64,000 nt of DNA. Source: Herpetosiphon giganteus. Its GTDB lineage: Bacteria; Chloroflexota; Chloroflexia; Chloroflexales; Herpetosiphonaceae. Under the pieces are notes generated by a model that was given only the letters and a program-made list of their open reading frames with translations, searched no databases and was not told the origin of the DNA. Positions 34,515 to 43,609 of this stretch are shown here, piece by piece. Where the stretch lies: positions 100,475-164,474 of the forward strand of contig NZ_JAFBCZ010000012.1 of assembly GCF_016907925.1 (NCBI RefSeq). The letters run 5' to 3'. Each line of letters begins with the position of its first letter. Position 1 is the first letter of the stretch. A program made the position numbers and the translations under genes.

Positions 34515-34527
34515 CGCTATAATAGCG
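34515..34527. promoter_or_regulatory. Symmetric -10 element between divergent genes
   Basis: CGCTATAATAGCG is a perfect palindrome. It gives TATAAT on the plus strand (rlmB) and TATTAT on the minus strand (TauE-like gene). The -35 boxes are not clear on either strand. Confidence 0.35.
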
Positions 34528-34566
34528 CAAACCGACGACTAACTTAGCACCGAATAGGAATCTACT

Positions 34567-35307
34567 TTGGAATTATTATATGGACGAAATGCAGTTTTAG
34601 AGGCGTTGCGCGCCAATCGCCGCAAATTGGGCCGTTTGCTAGTTGCCGATGGCATCAAAGAAGGCGAATCGATGCAGGCGATTAATGTGGTGGCTCGCGA
34701 ACGGCGGATTCAAGTTGCCAAAGTGCAGCGCGGCGAGCTTGATAAACGCACTGCTGGCGCGAATCATCAGGGCATTGCGCTTGAATGTGGGCCGTATCCG
34801 TATGTTGAGGTTGATGATATTATCGAGCTAGCCCGTGAGCGTGGCGAGCAACCGCTGATTTTAATTTTTGACCACTTGCAAGACCCGCAAAATATTGGCA
34901 CGCTGATGCGTACCGCCGAAATTGTCGGCGCGCATGGCATTATTTTTCCCGATCGGCGTTCAGCCAGCATTACGCCAGCAGTGATTAACGCCTCGGCTGG
35001 GGCGGTTGAGCATTTGTATGTGGCCCAAATTACCAATATTTCCCAAACCATCAAGCACCTGCAAGAATACAATATTTGGGTCGCTGGCGTTGAGGACGAT
35101 GAGCGGGCGGTCGATTTTGATCGAGCGAATTTGCGCGGCGCTTTGGCCTTGGTGATTGGCGCGGAAGGCCCAGGCTTGGCTCGCCTAACCCGCGAGCGTT
35201 GCGATTTGTTGTTGCGTTTGCCAATGCGCGGCAAAGTTGCCTCGCTCAATGCTGCCACCGCTGGCTCGATTATTCTTTATCACGCTTGGCGAGTGAGGGC
35301 ACAGTAG
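34567..35307 (+). CDS. rlmB: 23S rRNA 2'-O-methyltransferase, RlmB/TrmH family
   Basis: 246 residues. SpoU/TrmH knot methyltransferase that uses SAM to methylate a ribose 2'-OH in 23S rRNA. The start LLYGRNAVLEALRAN is the L30e-like substrate-binding domain, then LIFDHLQDPQNIGTLMRTAEI (motif 1), VIGAEGPGL (motif 2) and LPMRGKVASLNAATAGSII (motif 3). Translation begins at TTG 34567: residues from there match the family start, and AGGAA lies about 8 bases before. Exact rRNA position is by family analogy. Confidence 0.87.
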   Translation: MELLYGRNAVLEALRANRRKLGRLLVADGIKEGESMQAINVVARERRIQVAKVQRGELDKRTAGANHQGIALECGPYPYVEVDDIIELARERGEQPLILIFDHLQDPQNIGTLMRTAEIVGAHGIIFPDRRSASITPAVINASAGAVEHLYVAQITNISQTIKHLQEYNIWVAGVEDDERAVDFDRANLRGALALVIGAEGPGLARLTRERCDLLLRLPMRGKVASLNAATAGSIILYHAWRVRAQ

Positions 35308-35821
35308 AACATAGAACATAGAGCATAGAACATAGGAAATTTGGCTATAGGCTCTTGGCTAGCGGAACATTTTCTTGGATTCTCACAATTGTGCATCCTA
35401 TAGCCAAAAGCCTGTAGCCCATTACCTATCGATGTTTAACGCAGCGGCGCAGAGAATTAATGGCTATAGGCTATGTGTAATGGTTCATTGGATTGGCAAT
35501 CAAGAACATGCCCTCACCCCCAACCCCCTCTCCCACTGAACGCGGGCGAGGGGGAGCAGACCCTTTTTACCACGTATTGCGGCAGAACCATGCGGTTAAA
35601 GCCCCTCGCCCATTGGATGGGAGAGGGGTTGGGGTGAGGGGATCAGGCCGTAGTTAACCTGATGAACCAGTACAGCTATGGGCTAGCGGAAGATTTGGAT
35701 TCCAGTGGTCGTGTATCCGCTAGCCAAAAGCCTATAGCCTATAGCCTCATCCTTCGTGGATCAAAAATCAAAAGCCAAAAGCCTTTAGCCCATAGCCTAA
35801 ATATCGCCCGTGGAGAACCCC
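35308..35821. repeat. Intergenic mosaic of repeats, no gene
   Basis: About 510 bases. 35308-35338: AGAACATAG-type units (also near 62725). 35341-35420: R6 element GGCTATAGG...AAGCCTGTAGCCC. 35436-35456: an R5 arm, GTTTAACGCAGCGGCGCAG. 35511-35641: R2 copy 4. 35674-35800: R6 elements again, with two nested GGCTA/TAGCC arms. Open frames through here are made of the repeats and are not genes. Confidence 0.75.
35511..35641. repeat. R2 palindromic repeat, copy 4
   Basis: Outer arms CCCTCACCCCCAACCCCCTC and GAGAGGGGTTGGGGTGAGGG. The inner unit is in the opposite orientation to copies 1 and 3 (GCGGCAGAACCATGCGG). Confidence 0.85.
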
Positions 35822-36499
35822 ATGCTACGCAACAACGAACTCTGGATCGCGATTGCCATCGCGGTAACATCAACGATCATCGCGCGGTTGCCAGTGCTGC
35901 ATTGGCTGGTGTATCCGTTTGAGCTGTTCAATACGTTTGTGCATGAGCTTGGCCATGGCTTTGCCACCCTGCTGACTGGCGGCAAATTCGATCGTTTCGA
36001 GGTGTATGCGAATGGCGAGGGCGTGGCTTGGACAGCTGGCGGCATTCGCTGGATTGTAGCTAGCGCAGGCTATTTGAGCAGTGCTTTGGTTGGCGGAGCC
36101 TTGCTAATTCTGTCGGCGCGTGGCATTAGCGCCAATCGGGTGACATTAATTATTGGGATTGCGCTGTTTGTGCTGTGTGGCTTGTTTGTGCGCAATCTAT
36201 TTGGCATTTTGGTGGGCGTGCTGCTAGCAGGTGCGTTTATTGCTGCCAGTTACAAATTGGCTTTGCATTTGAATGAATGGCTGTTGCTGATTTTGGGTGT
36301 GCAGACCATCTTAAATGCGCTCGATAGCTTATGGGATTTGCTGCGGCTCTCATCCTACCGCCGCCACGTAACCAGTGATGCCTTAATTATGCAGCAAGCG
36401 ACGGGCGTGCCAGCGATTTTATGGGCCTTGGTTTGGAGCGGCATCGCGCTATTAATTTTGTGGCAAGCCATCCGATTTGCCTACTTCCGTGACATTTAG
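35822..36499 (+). CDS. M50-like integral membrane metalloprotein
   Basis: 225 residues. HELGH at residues 41-45 at the edge of a membrane span is the zinc motif of M50 (site-2-type) proteases. Six or so hydrophobic segments follow, without the second M50 motif (N-x2-PxxxLDG) in recognisable form. Known as the 'M50 family peptidase' group near DUF-type metalloproteins. Activity is uncertain. Start at ATG 35822 with GGAG 7 bases before, rather than the GTG at 35810. Confidence 0.7.
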   Translation: MLRNNELWIAIAIAVTSTIIARLPVLHWLVYPFELFNTFVHELGHGFATLLTGGKFDRFEVYANGEGVAWTAGGIRWIVASAGYLSSALVGGALLILSARGISANRVTLIIGIALFVLCGLFVRNLFGILVGVLLAGAFIAASYKLALHLNEWLLLILGVQTILNALDSLWDLLRLSSYRRHVTSDALIMQQATGVPAILWALVWSGIALLILWQAIRFAYFRDI

Positions 36500-36565
36500 C
36501 CCATTCAAGCCGCGCCAGATGTGATATGCTCTAGGGGTGATCGAAGTAACCCGGAGGCAATCGCT

Positions 36566-38659
36566 ATGCTGGAGGAGATTTTCGCTCCGCAATCGGTGGC
36601 TGTGGTGGGAGCATCTCCCGATCCATCACGTCTTGGTCACCGTGTCCTCAAAAATGTTATTGATAATGGCTTTCAAGGGCGAATCTACCCGATTCATCCC
36701 ACCGCCAAAGCAGTTTTAGGCCAAACGGCCTACCCGTCGGTCGCTGCTGTTCCCGATGAAGTTGAATTGGCAGTTTTAGTTATTCCACCGCAGCATGTGC
36801 TTAACGTCGCCGAAGAGTGCGGCCAAAAAGGCGTGCGCGGTTTAGTCGTAATCACCGCAGGTTTCAAGGAAGTAGGCGGTGAAGGGGTGAAGCTTGAACA
36901 CCAATTGGTAGAGATTGTGCAACGCTACGGCATGCGCATGGTCGGCCCCAATTGTCTTGGTGTGATTGATACCGTCAGCCATTTGAATGCTTCGTTTGCA
37001 GCATTAATGCCCGCTGATGGCGAAATTGCCTTTATGTCGCAGTCGGGCGCGGTTTGTACCGCCATCCTCGATTGGAGCAAAGAGGCGAATATTGGCTTTT
37101 CGCGCTTCGTCAGCCTTGGCAATAAATCCGATGTTGATGAAGTGGCGCTGTTGCAGGCCTGGGGCAACGACCCACAGAATAAAGTCATTTTGGCCTATCT
37201 GGAAGGTATTTCCGATGGCCCGGGCTTTATTCAGGCCGCCCGTGAAGTGACCAAACGCACGCCAGTGATCGCGATCAAAAGCGGCACGACGGCTGCTGGC
37301 ACGCGGGCAATTTCCTCGCACACTGGCTCGTTGGCAGGTAGCGAAAGCGCCTACGAATCGGCCTTTGGCCAAAGTGGGATTGTGCGGGCGCGCACGATGG
37401 AGCAATTGTTTGATTTTGCTTTAGTCTTTGCCTATCAACCCTTGCTAGCAGGCCCACGGGTGGCAATTGTTACCAACGCTGGCGGCCCGGGCATTATCGC
37501 CACCGATGCGATTGAGCGCGATGGTTTGCAAATGGCCGAATTTACCCCCGCAACCATCAGCCACTTGCAAGCCAACTTACCGCCAACCGCCAATGTCTAC
37601 AACCCCATCGACGTGATTGGCGATGCTAAAGCTGATCGCTATCGGACAGGGATTGAAATGGCCTTGGCCGACCCCAATGTTGATGCGGTGTTGGTTTTGT
37701 TCACGCCGCAAGCTGGCAGCGAAGCCGAAGCCACGGTCGAAGCCATGGCCGAGCTTTCAGCCAACCAAAGCAAGCCGATTGTGGCGAGCTTTATGGGTGC
37801 ATATAGCATCAAGCCAGCGCTCAAATTGCTCAATCAACATAAAATTCCCAACTACGAATTTCCCGAACGGGCCGTGGCCGCCTTGGCTGCAATGTGGCAA
37901 CATCGGCGCTGGCGCGAACAACCAGCCCTGACCTATGCCCGTTTTGATGTCGATAAAGACCATGTGCGCGATTTGTTTGCCCAAGTGCGCGAGGCTGGGC
38001 GAGTTGAGCTTGGCGAAATTGAGGCCCGCGAAGTGATGGCGGCCTATGGCATGCGCTTGCCCGATAGTCGGCTGGCCCGTTCGCCTGAAGAAGCCGCCGA
38101 AATCGCCAAGGAAATTGGGTTTCCGGTGGTGATGAAAATTAGCTCGCCCGATATTCTGCACAAAAGCGATATTGGCGGCGTGCGCGTGGGCATTGCCGAC
38201 CCCCAAGCAGCCAGCGATAGCTACGAGTTAATCGCCTATCGTGCGCGTAAATTCAGCCCCAACGCCCGAATTTGGGGGGTGTTGGTGCAGGAAATGGCGC
38301 GTAAAGGCCGCGAAGTGCTGGTTGGGGTCAGCCGTGATCCGCAGTTTGGGGCATTAATTGGCGTGGGCATGGGCGGCATTTATGTCGAAGTGCTCAAAGA
38401 TGTGGTGTTTCGACTTGCGCCATTGAGCCGCGAAGAAGTGCGCGAACAACTGCGGGCAATTCGTTCGTTCCCATTGTTGCAGGGCGTGCGGGGCGAGCAA
38501 ACCGCCGATTTGGAAGCCGTCGAAGATATTGTGTTGCGGGTCAGCCAATTAGTCAGCGACTTCCCCGAAATCGTCGAAATGGATATTAATCCGTTGGTTG
38601 TCTACAACCGTGGCGAAGGCGTAATCGTGCTCGATGCCCGCATTATTCTGCAAGGATAG
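36566..38659 (+). CDS. ADP-forming acyl-CoA synthetase (alpha-beta fusion)
   Basis: 697 residues. Makes ATP from ADP, phosphate and acetyl-CoA or another acyl-CoA, or runs in reverse. CoA-binding domain with GASPDPSRLGHRVLKNV near residue 17, then the succinyl-CoA-ligase-like domains with phospho-His252 in ISSHTGSLAGS. The C-terminal part from about residue 475 is the ATP-grasp half, with FPVVMKISSPDILHKSDIGGV and PEIVEMDINPL. The order is that of the fused Acd enzymes of archaea and Chloroflexota. Start at ATG 36566 with CGGAGG before it. The DRTGG protein follows 175 bases later. Confidence 0.9.
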   Translation: MLEEIFAPQSVAVVGASPDPSRLGHRVLKNVIDNGFQGRIYPIHPTAKAVLGQTAYPSVAAVPDEVELAVLVIPPQHVLNVAEECGQKGVRGLVVITAGFKEVGGEGVKLEHQLVEIVQRYGMRMVGPNCLGVIDTVSHLNASFAALMPADGEIAFMSQSGAVCTAILDWSKEANIGFSRFVSLGNKSDVDEVALLQAWGNDPQNKVILAYLEGISDGPGFIQAAREVTKRTPVIAIKSGTTAAGTRAISSHTGSLAGSESAYESAFGQSGIVRARTMEQLFDFALVFAYQPLLAGPRVAIVTNAGGPGIIATDAIERDGLQMAEFTPATISHLQANLPPTANVYNPIDVIGDAKADRYRTGIEMALADPNVDAVLVLFTPQAGSEAEATVEAMAELSANQSKPIVASFMGAYSIKPALKLLNQHKIPNYEFPERAVAALAAMWQHRRWREQPALTYARFDVDKDHVRDLFAQVREAGRVELGEIEAREVMAAYGMRLPDSRLARSPEEAAEIAKEIGFPVVMKISSPDILHKSDIGGVRVGIADPQAASDSYELIAYRARKFSPNARIWGVLVQEMARKGREVLVGVSRDPQFGALIGVGMGGIYVEVLKDVVFRLAPLSREEVREQLRAIRSFPLLQGVRGEQTADLEAVEDIVLRVSQLVSDFPEIVEMDINPLVVYNRGEGVIVLDARIILQG

Positions 38660-38661
38660 AT

Positions 38662-38820
38662 TGAAAGGATGAGGGATGAAGGATGAATTATGAAGCGCAA
38701 GAATCGATCATCGATGGATGATCCAAGCTATCTTCATCCCTAATCTCGCATTATTTGATAAATGCTCGATGGAAAGGATGAGTTTTTCATCCCTCATAAT
38801 TCATCCTTCATCCTTTTGAT
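38662..38820. repeat. R3 repeat element as inverted arms
   Basis: GAAAGGATGAGGGATGAAGG at 38662-38681 is followed by GATGAATTATGAA; its inverse, CATAATTCATCCTTCATCC, is at 38796-38814. Together they could form a hairpin of about 150 bases. The same GGATGAAGGATGAATTATGA motif occurs near 51593, 60790, 62757, 62813 and 62964. Confidence 0.65.
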
Positions 38821-38834
38821 AAAGGAGTTTCGCT

Positions 38835-39896
38835 ATGGCAACGCTGTATGTTGCATCAACAGAATCATATGTTGGCAAGAGTGCAGTTTGTGCTGCCTTG
38901 CTGCGCCAACTCAAGGATCGCCAGATTGATGCTGGCTATATGAAGCCAGTCAGTGTTTCGGTAACCCATACCCCAGAAGGCGCGTTTGACGAAGATGCTG
39001 CTTTTATTCGCGAGAGCTTTGGCCTGAGCGAGCCGTTGGAGCAAATTGCGCCAGTGCTTTTGCGCCGCACCACCATCGAAAGCATTTTGCGCGGCGAGCA
39101 GCACGATTGGGCTGGTGCGGTGCAACAGGCATTTCAAAGCATCAGCAATAATCATCAAGTAACAATTGTTGAAGGCACTAATAGCTGGGCCGAAGGCTCG
39201 TTGGTCGATCTCAGCGCCGATCGGGTGGCCGATTTAATCGACGCGCCGATGGTGTTGGTTTCGCGCTATCGCACCACCCTGACCGTCGATGCGATTTTGT
39301 CGGTGCAACGCTTCGTTGGCAAACGGCTCAAGGGCGTTATTCTCAACCAAATCGAGGAAACTCGGCTCGATTTTGTCCAATCGCACGTCGTGCCATTCCT
39401 TGAGCAACGTGGGATTGCGGTGCTGGGCTTGTTGCCGCAAGATATTGCGCTCTCTGGGATTCCAGTTGAGGATTTGGTTAGCGAGCTTGGCGGCAGCGTG
39501 ATTGGTGCTGAGTATGGTCAAGGCAAAATCGTCGAGTCGTTGATGATTGGGGCGATGGGCGCAGAGGCAGGTTTATCGCACTTCCGCCGCCGCGCCAACA
39601 AAGCAGTGATCACAGGTGGTGACCGCACCGATTTGCAACTGGCAGCCTTGGAAACCTCAACCAATGCCTTGGTCTTGACTGGCAACTTCCGCCCGCAGCA
39701 ATCGGTGATTGATCGCGCTGAACAACGCAACGTGCCGATCATCACGATTGCTGATGATACTTTGACTGCGGTTGAACGGATTGAAAACATGTTTGGCCAT
39801 GTGCGCTTGCACGAACGCACCAAACTCGAACGTTTCACCAAACTGATGGCCGAGCGCTGCGATTGGCCACGCTTGGATGCGATTTTGGGCTTGTAG
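38835..39896 (+). CDS. P-loop/DRTGG-domain protein, phosphotransacetylase N-terminus-like
   Basis: 353 residues. N-terminal P-loop domain of the dethiobiotin/cobyrinate-synthetase type (LYVASTESYVGKSAVCAALL, with MKPVSV and VVEGTNSWAEG-like segments). The DRTGG domain follows from about residue 215 (VITGGDRTDLQLAAL). This pair of domains forms the N-terminal half of long phosphotransacetylases, where it regulates the enzyme. Here it stands alone after the ADP-forming synthetase gene, suggesting control of acetyl-CoA/acetate exchange. AAAGGAG precedes the ATG. Confidence 0.8.
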   Translation: MATLYVASTESYVGKSAVCAALLRQLKDRQIDAGYMKPVSVSVTHTPEGAFDEDAAFIRESFGLSEPLEQIAPVLLRRTTIESILRGEQHDWAGAVQQAFQSISNNHQVTIVEGTNSWAEGSLVDLSADRVADLIDAPMVLVSRYRTTLTVDAILSVQRFVGKRLKGVILNQIEETRLDFVQSHVVPFLEQRGIAVLGLLPQDIALSGIPVEDLVSELGGSVIGAEYGQGKIVESLMIGAMGAEAGLSHFRRRANKAVITGGDRTDLQLAALETSTNALVLTGNFRPQQSVIDRAEQRNVPIITIADDTLTAVERIENMFGHVRLHERTKLERFTKLMAERCDWPRLDAILGL

Positions 39897-39907
39897 TTTG
39901 CGCAACA

Positions 39908-39946
39908 AAACCCCCGTGTTCTATGTTGAACACGGGGGTTTGCTTT
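39908..39946 (+). terminator. Rho-independent terminator
   Basis: A perfect 14-bp stem (39908-39921 with 39928-39941, 6-base loop) followed by GCTTTTT. It ends the DRTGG gene and, in view of the A-rich other side, may also help end the convergent secreted-protein gene. Confidence 0.88.
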
Positions 39947-39971
39947 TTAGCCTTGAAGCAAAAGATTGAGC

Positions 39972-42314
39972 CTAGCGGTAGCGCCATTGTTCGTAGTGTT
40001 GGCCGACGTTGCCCATTTCTACTTGCCAATCGGCGGGATTGCTAGGCGTGTAGGTCAGCACGCGGCGCTCAAACGCCTGTACCAACACAGTTTGCTCAAC
40101 GCCGCCAACATAGACTTTGGCCCAGTAGGCTTCGCTGATCGGGTAGCCCAAGGCAAAGACCCAATCCATCACTTGGCCTTCTTGGACTTTGCCGTTTTGA
40201 TTGACCAAGCCTTGGCGATTGACAAAATTCCAGAAGGCGTTGGGAATGTTGTGGCCAGTTTCGGGCACGTAATGCACCAATTTGGCAGCATCGTTGAGGT
40301 TGCCAGCATAGGCACTAACTTTGCCGCTACGGGCTAATTGTTGATCGGCGAATTGGCCAGTGCGATTGCTGGTTGCGCCAAGCAAATTGCTAAAGCTCGC
40401 ATAGGTTGGAGCCGAAGCATCGCCTAAGTCGCCAGCAATATTAATTTGGGCTGGGGTGCGCTGCACATAATTGCTATCGCCAATTTGAATTTGGCCTTGG
40501 ATCAATTCCTTGGCCAACAACCCGTTGGTCACAAACCATTGGCTTTGGCGGTCGCTCTCGAAATCGCTAATTTCCATCCGCGATTTATCGAAATATTGTA
40601 CTTGGCGCAAACCACCAGGCGATTGATCGTAGACTTCGGCGCGAGCTTGGCCGCTGTTTGGCCCCCACAACCACGAGCGCACAGCTTGGCCGCTGGCCAC
40701 TGGCGAATCGGCGTGCGTCCAAACTTTGTTGAAGGCTGGATCGGCAAATTTGCCATTGCTGCGGGTATCGAAGTTTGGCAATTTGTTGCCCGAAAAATTG
40801 GTTGGCGTTGGATAGGCCGAGGTTGGCGTACGGGTTGGCGTGCCCGTTACCGTGCCAGTTGTCGTCGGCGTGCGCTCATCATCGAAGGTTGGAGTCAGAT
40901 CATCCTCATCGAGGGTTGGCGTAATTTCGCCATCATCAAAGGTTGCGGTTGGCTGCATCGTTGGCTGGCCTTGGTTGGCGTTGCTCTTGATTTGGAAGGT
41001 CAAGGTGTAATCGATAAATTGATTGCCAACATCGCCCACGTTCTTGACTTGCACAAAGTAGAAGCCATCGACGACTGGCGCGAAATCGATCCGCGAATCT
41101 AAGCCCGATTCATAATCGTCGTTGAAATCGATAATCGTCGTGCCATCACGATCAGCCAGCACCATCACCGTATCGGCACCAACGCTGAGATCCGAGGTAA
41201 ACAGCGAATAGATTTTGCCCGATTTGCCGAAGAATTTGACCCAATCTGCATCGCCGCGTGGGCACAAACGATGGTTGGGATGCACTTCGCCAACCACAAT
41301 CAAGGGCGCGATTTCCGGCAAACCATCTGGCTCATACAAATCTTCACAGATTTCGGGGATGAGCGTTGGCGTAGGGCCGTAGCTCTCGCTGTTGAGCACC
41401 ACCGTGTAGAGCGCGTCCACAAAGCCGCGTCCGGCGGAATCGCGCACTTTGATATAGTATTGGCCGTTGGCTGGCGCGCGCCACGATTGAATCCGTGGTT
41501 TGATGTCGCTGGGATCGTTGTTGCGTGGAAAGTCGTCGTTGAAGGCCAATTGATTGCCATTGCTATCGTAAAGCGTCAACGAAAGGTCAAGGCCATCGGT
41601 CATTTGCGAGACATCGATGGTGTAGACTTTGCCCTCTAAACCGCCAAACAAAAGCCAGTCTTCGTCGCCAACCGGACAAATTGCATGAATTTGTGGCACA
41701 TCGACTTCAATTCGGCGCGCTTGGCTACGGGTGTTATCTGGCTCGAATTTATCGTTGAGCGTGCCACCGCTACCGTTACACACTCGCCCTGGCGTACCAG
41801 TCGTCGTGGCAGTCGGCGTTGAAGGAGTGGGTGTATTAGTGCGAGTTGGAGTTGCGGTTGGAGCTACGACATTAAGCCGTATATCAGCAGAACGAATAAT
41901 ATTTGAAACTGTAGCTCGTGCTTGAATATTGAATGTAAATAAACCTCTAGCTGTTGCTGGTATCTGAATATTAGCAACAAAACTTGTGGATTCACCCGAA
42001 GTAATACCTGGTAATGGGGAGTTTGCTGGATTAAATGTTATCGTCCAGCCTCCAGGTGTATTTGGTTGTAAATAAGTATAGGTTTCTTGCGTGGTATTAT
42101 CAGGTGCGGTTGAGCTATTACGGACAGTAAAAATAAGTTGAAGAGTTTGTCCTGCAACCGCATCCTGATCAACAATGCTTGGATCGATAAAAAAACTAGG
42201 AGCATTTGGTGCTTGGGGCTGAACTTGGGGCGGCGTGACAGGCCGCGCCCACACGCCAAGCGGCGTTAATAGGCCAGCGAGCACCACAAACATCAATAAA
42301 CGCATCCGTTTCAT
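39972..42314 (-). CDS. Large secreted protein with Ig-like and pre-peptidase-like domains
   Basis: 780 residues. Signal peptide at 1-24 (LLMFVVLAGLLTPLGVWA), an Ig-like NEW3-type domain (about 35-150), a Thr/Pro linker, two pre-peptidase C-terminal (PPC)-like domains (DKFEPDNTRSQA..., GDEDWLLF; DLYEPDG..., GDADWVKF), a second long Thr/Pro/Asp linker near 465-520, then a domain of about 250 residues ending in FERRVLTYTPSNPADWQVE and WRYR. I know similar endings from other Chloroflexota secreted proteins. No catalytic motif is seen: it may be structural or adhesive. Start at ATG 42314 with GGAG 9 bases before. Confidence 0.78.
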   Translation of the reverse strand: MKRMRLLMFVVLAGLLTPLGVWARPVTPPQVQPQAPNAPSFFIDPSIVDQDAVAGQTLQLIFTVRNSSTAPDNTTQETYTYLQPNTPGGWTITFNPANSPLPGITSGESTSFVANIQIPATARGLFTFNIQARATVSNIIRSADIRLNVVAPTATPTRTNTPTPSTPTATTTGTPGRVCNGSGGTLNDKFEPDNTRSQARRIEVDVPQIHAICPVGDEDWLLFGGLEGKVYTIDVSQMTDGLDLSLTLYDSNGNQLAFNDDFPRNNDPSDIKPRIQSWRAPANGQYYIKVRDSAGRGFVDALYTVVLNSESYGPTPTLIPEICEDLYEPDGLPEIAPLIVVGEVHPNHRLCPRGDADWVKFFGKSGKIYSLFTSDLSVGADTVMVLADRDGTTIIDFNDDYESGLDSRIDFAPVVDGFYFVQVKNVGDVGNQFIDYTLTFQIKSNANQGQPTMQPTATFDDGEITPTLDEDDLTPTFDDERTPTTTGTVTGTPTRTPTSAYPTPTNFSGNKLPNFDTRSNGKFADPAFNKVWTHADSPVASGQAVRSWLWGPNSGQARAEVYDQSPGGLRQVQYFDKSRMEISDFESDRQSQWFVTNGLLAKELIQGQIQIGDSNYVQRTPAQINIAGDLGDASAPTYASFSNLLGATSNRTGQFADQQLARSGKVSAYAGNLNDAAKLVHYVPETGHNIPNAFWNFVNRQGLVNQNGKVQEGQVMDWVFALGYPISEAYWAKVYVGGVEQTVLVQAFERRVLTYTPSNPADWQVEMGNVGQHYEQWRYR

Positions 42315-42436
42315 AGGCAACTTCTCCGCTTCAAGGCAGGTGATTAATTGAAAGACATAGGGTTAAAAAGAGCAGCATTGCTATTCTGGCCCATTATAAC
42401 GTCAAATATTGATTTTGGGGCAAGCGTTTAAAGGTT

Positions 42437-42655
42437 CCCTCACCCCAACCCCTCTCCCGTCCAACGGGCGAGGAGCTTTAAACCGCTGGTTCTTGCGTAA
42501 TGCGTCGGTGAACAATGGATTCCCTCACCCCAACCCCTCTCCCGTCCAACGGGCGAGGGGCTTTAACGCGCTGGTTCTCTCCCAATTCCTTGGCGAAAAA
42601 TGGTCGGCTCCCCCTCGCCCGCATTCAGTGGGAGAGGGGGCTGGGGGGTGAGGGG
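42437..42655. repeat. R2 palindromic repeat, copy 5 (two units)
   Basis: Two direct copies of CCCTCACCCCAACCCCTC with inner units, closed by one inverse arm GGGAGAGGGGGCTGGGGGG at the right end. The rest of the gap (42315-42436) holds the upstream region of the secreted-protein gene: nothing further is recognised. Confidence 0.85.
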
Positions 42656-42662
42656 ATCTCAC

Positions 42663-43313
42663 TTACAACTGGTTAATCATGTTGTTTTCGAGAATTGGCT
42701 GAGGCGCACCGTTTTGGGCCACGCGCAGCATGGCTTGGGCCAATTGATCAGTCGTGGTCACATATTGGGGCATAAATCGTTTCAATACAGGATACAATGG
42801 GCCAATCAATCGATAGAGCAACCGATAGAGCCGCGTTTTTGAAACCACGCCATGTTGTGGTTGAATAAAGCCCGGGTGTAGCATAAAAGCCTCAAATGGC
42901 AATGCCAACAAGGCTTGCTCGGTTTGGCCTTTGATTCGTGCCCACATTGTGCGCGAATTGGGATTGGTTCCAGAGCCAGAAACATACAAAAAACGCGATT
43001 GTGGATTGAGTCGGGCCAAGGTTTGAGCTACGTGCATCGTTAAATCGTAGGTAATTGAACGATAGGCTGCCTCAGTCATGCCTGCCGCCGAAACTCCGAG
43101 GCAAAACAAACAGGCATCATAGCCAACTAATTCATGTTCAATCGAGGCTAAATCATAGAGATTGCAATGCACAATTTCGCCAAGCTTGGGGTGGCTTTGG
43201 CCAGTCGGCGTGCGACCAACACACAACACTTGTTCAACCGCCGGATTCAACAAACTCTCGCGCAACAGCCCTTGGCCAACCATACCAGTTGCCCCAAAAA
43301 TAATTATTTTCAT
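42663..43313 (-). CDS. NAD(P)-binding Rossmann protein (atypical SDR)
   Basis: 216 residues. The start KIIIFGATGMVGQGLLRE is the glycine-rich dinucleotide-binding loop of extended/atypical short-chain dehydrogenases, and FLYVSGSGTNPNSR and LHPGFIQPQ follow the pattern of the oxidoreductase HTATIP2-like group. The Y-x3-K catalytic pair is not clear, so it may bind NADPH without classic SDR chemistry. Start at ATG 43313 with AAGGA before it. Confidence 0.8.
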   Translation of the reverse strand: MKIIIFGATGMVGQGLLRESLLNPAVEQVLCVGRTPTGQSHPKLGEIVHCNLYDLASIEHELVGYDACLFCLGVSAAGMTEAAYRSITYDLTMHVAQTLARLNPQSRFLYVSGSGTNPNSRTMWARIKGQTEQALLALPFEAFMLHPGFIQPQHGVVSKTRLYRLLYRLIGPLYPVLKRFMPQYVTTTDQLAQAMLRVAQNGAPQPILENNMINQL

Positions 43314-43397
43314 CGGCAGTTCCTTTGATTTTACGCTAAAGCCTAAAAGCCTTAGCAATCCACAACCTAAATATTAGGGGGTGCAGAGGGATGAAAA

Positions 43398-43457
43398 CCC
43401 CTTGCGTTCCCCGCCTTGAGGCGGGGCGGAGGGGTGGTGATCAATCACCATCCACAG
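43398..43457. repeat. Intergenic inverted repeats
   Basis: CCCCGCC-TTGA-GGCGGGG (about 43410-43427) is a perfect hairpin, flanked by ACCCCT/AGGGGT arms. TGGTGA-TCAA-TCACCA (about 43435-43450) is a second. The gap 43314-43609 otherwise holds only the upstream regions of the two flanking divergent genes. Confidence 0.6.
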
Positions 43458-43565
43458 ATTGTTTCGAAAATACAAAAACTTTATTTAAGCCTAGCACGAT
43501 TTACTGCCAAACGACAGCCAAAATTAGTGCGAAGAAAAACGGTAGCCGCAAGCCCCAACCATCGT

Positions 43566-43580
43566 TATACTGAATTCAGT
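43566..43580 (+). promoter_or_regulatory. -10 box overlapping a 12-bp palindrome before the repair operon
   Basis: TATACT at 43566-43571 overlaps the perfect palindrome ACTGAATTCAGT (43569-43580), 30-44 bases before ogt. A repressor or activator site is possible. No -35 box is clear. Confidence 0.35.
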
Positions 43581-43609
43581 CAATCGGTCATAACCACAGG
43601 AGTGTCGCA

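Noticed and set aside
35662..35922. Plus-strand open frame of 86 codons
   Set aside because: Its first half consists of GGCTA/TAGCC repeats and its second half overlaps the M50-like gene in another frame.
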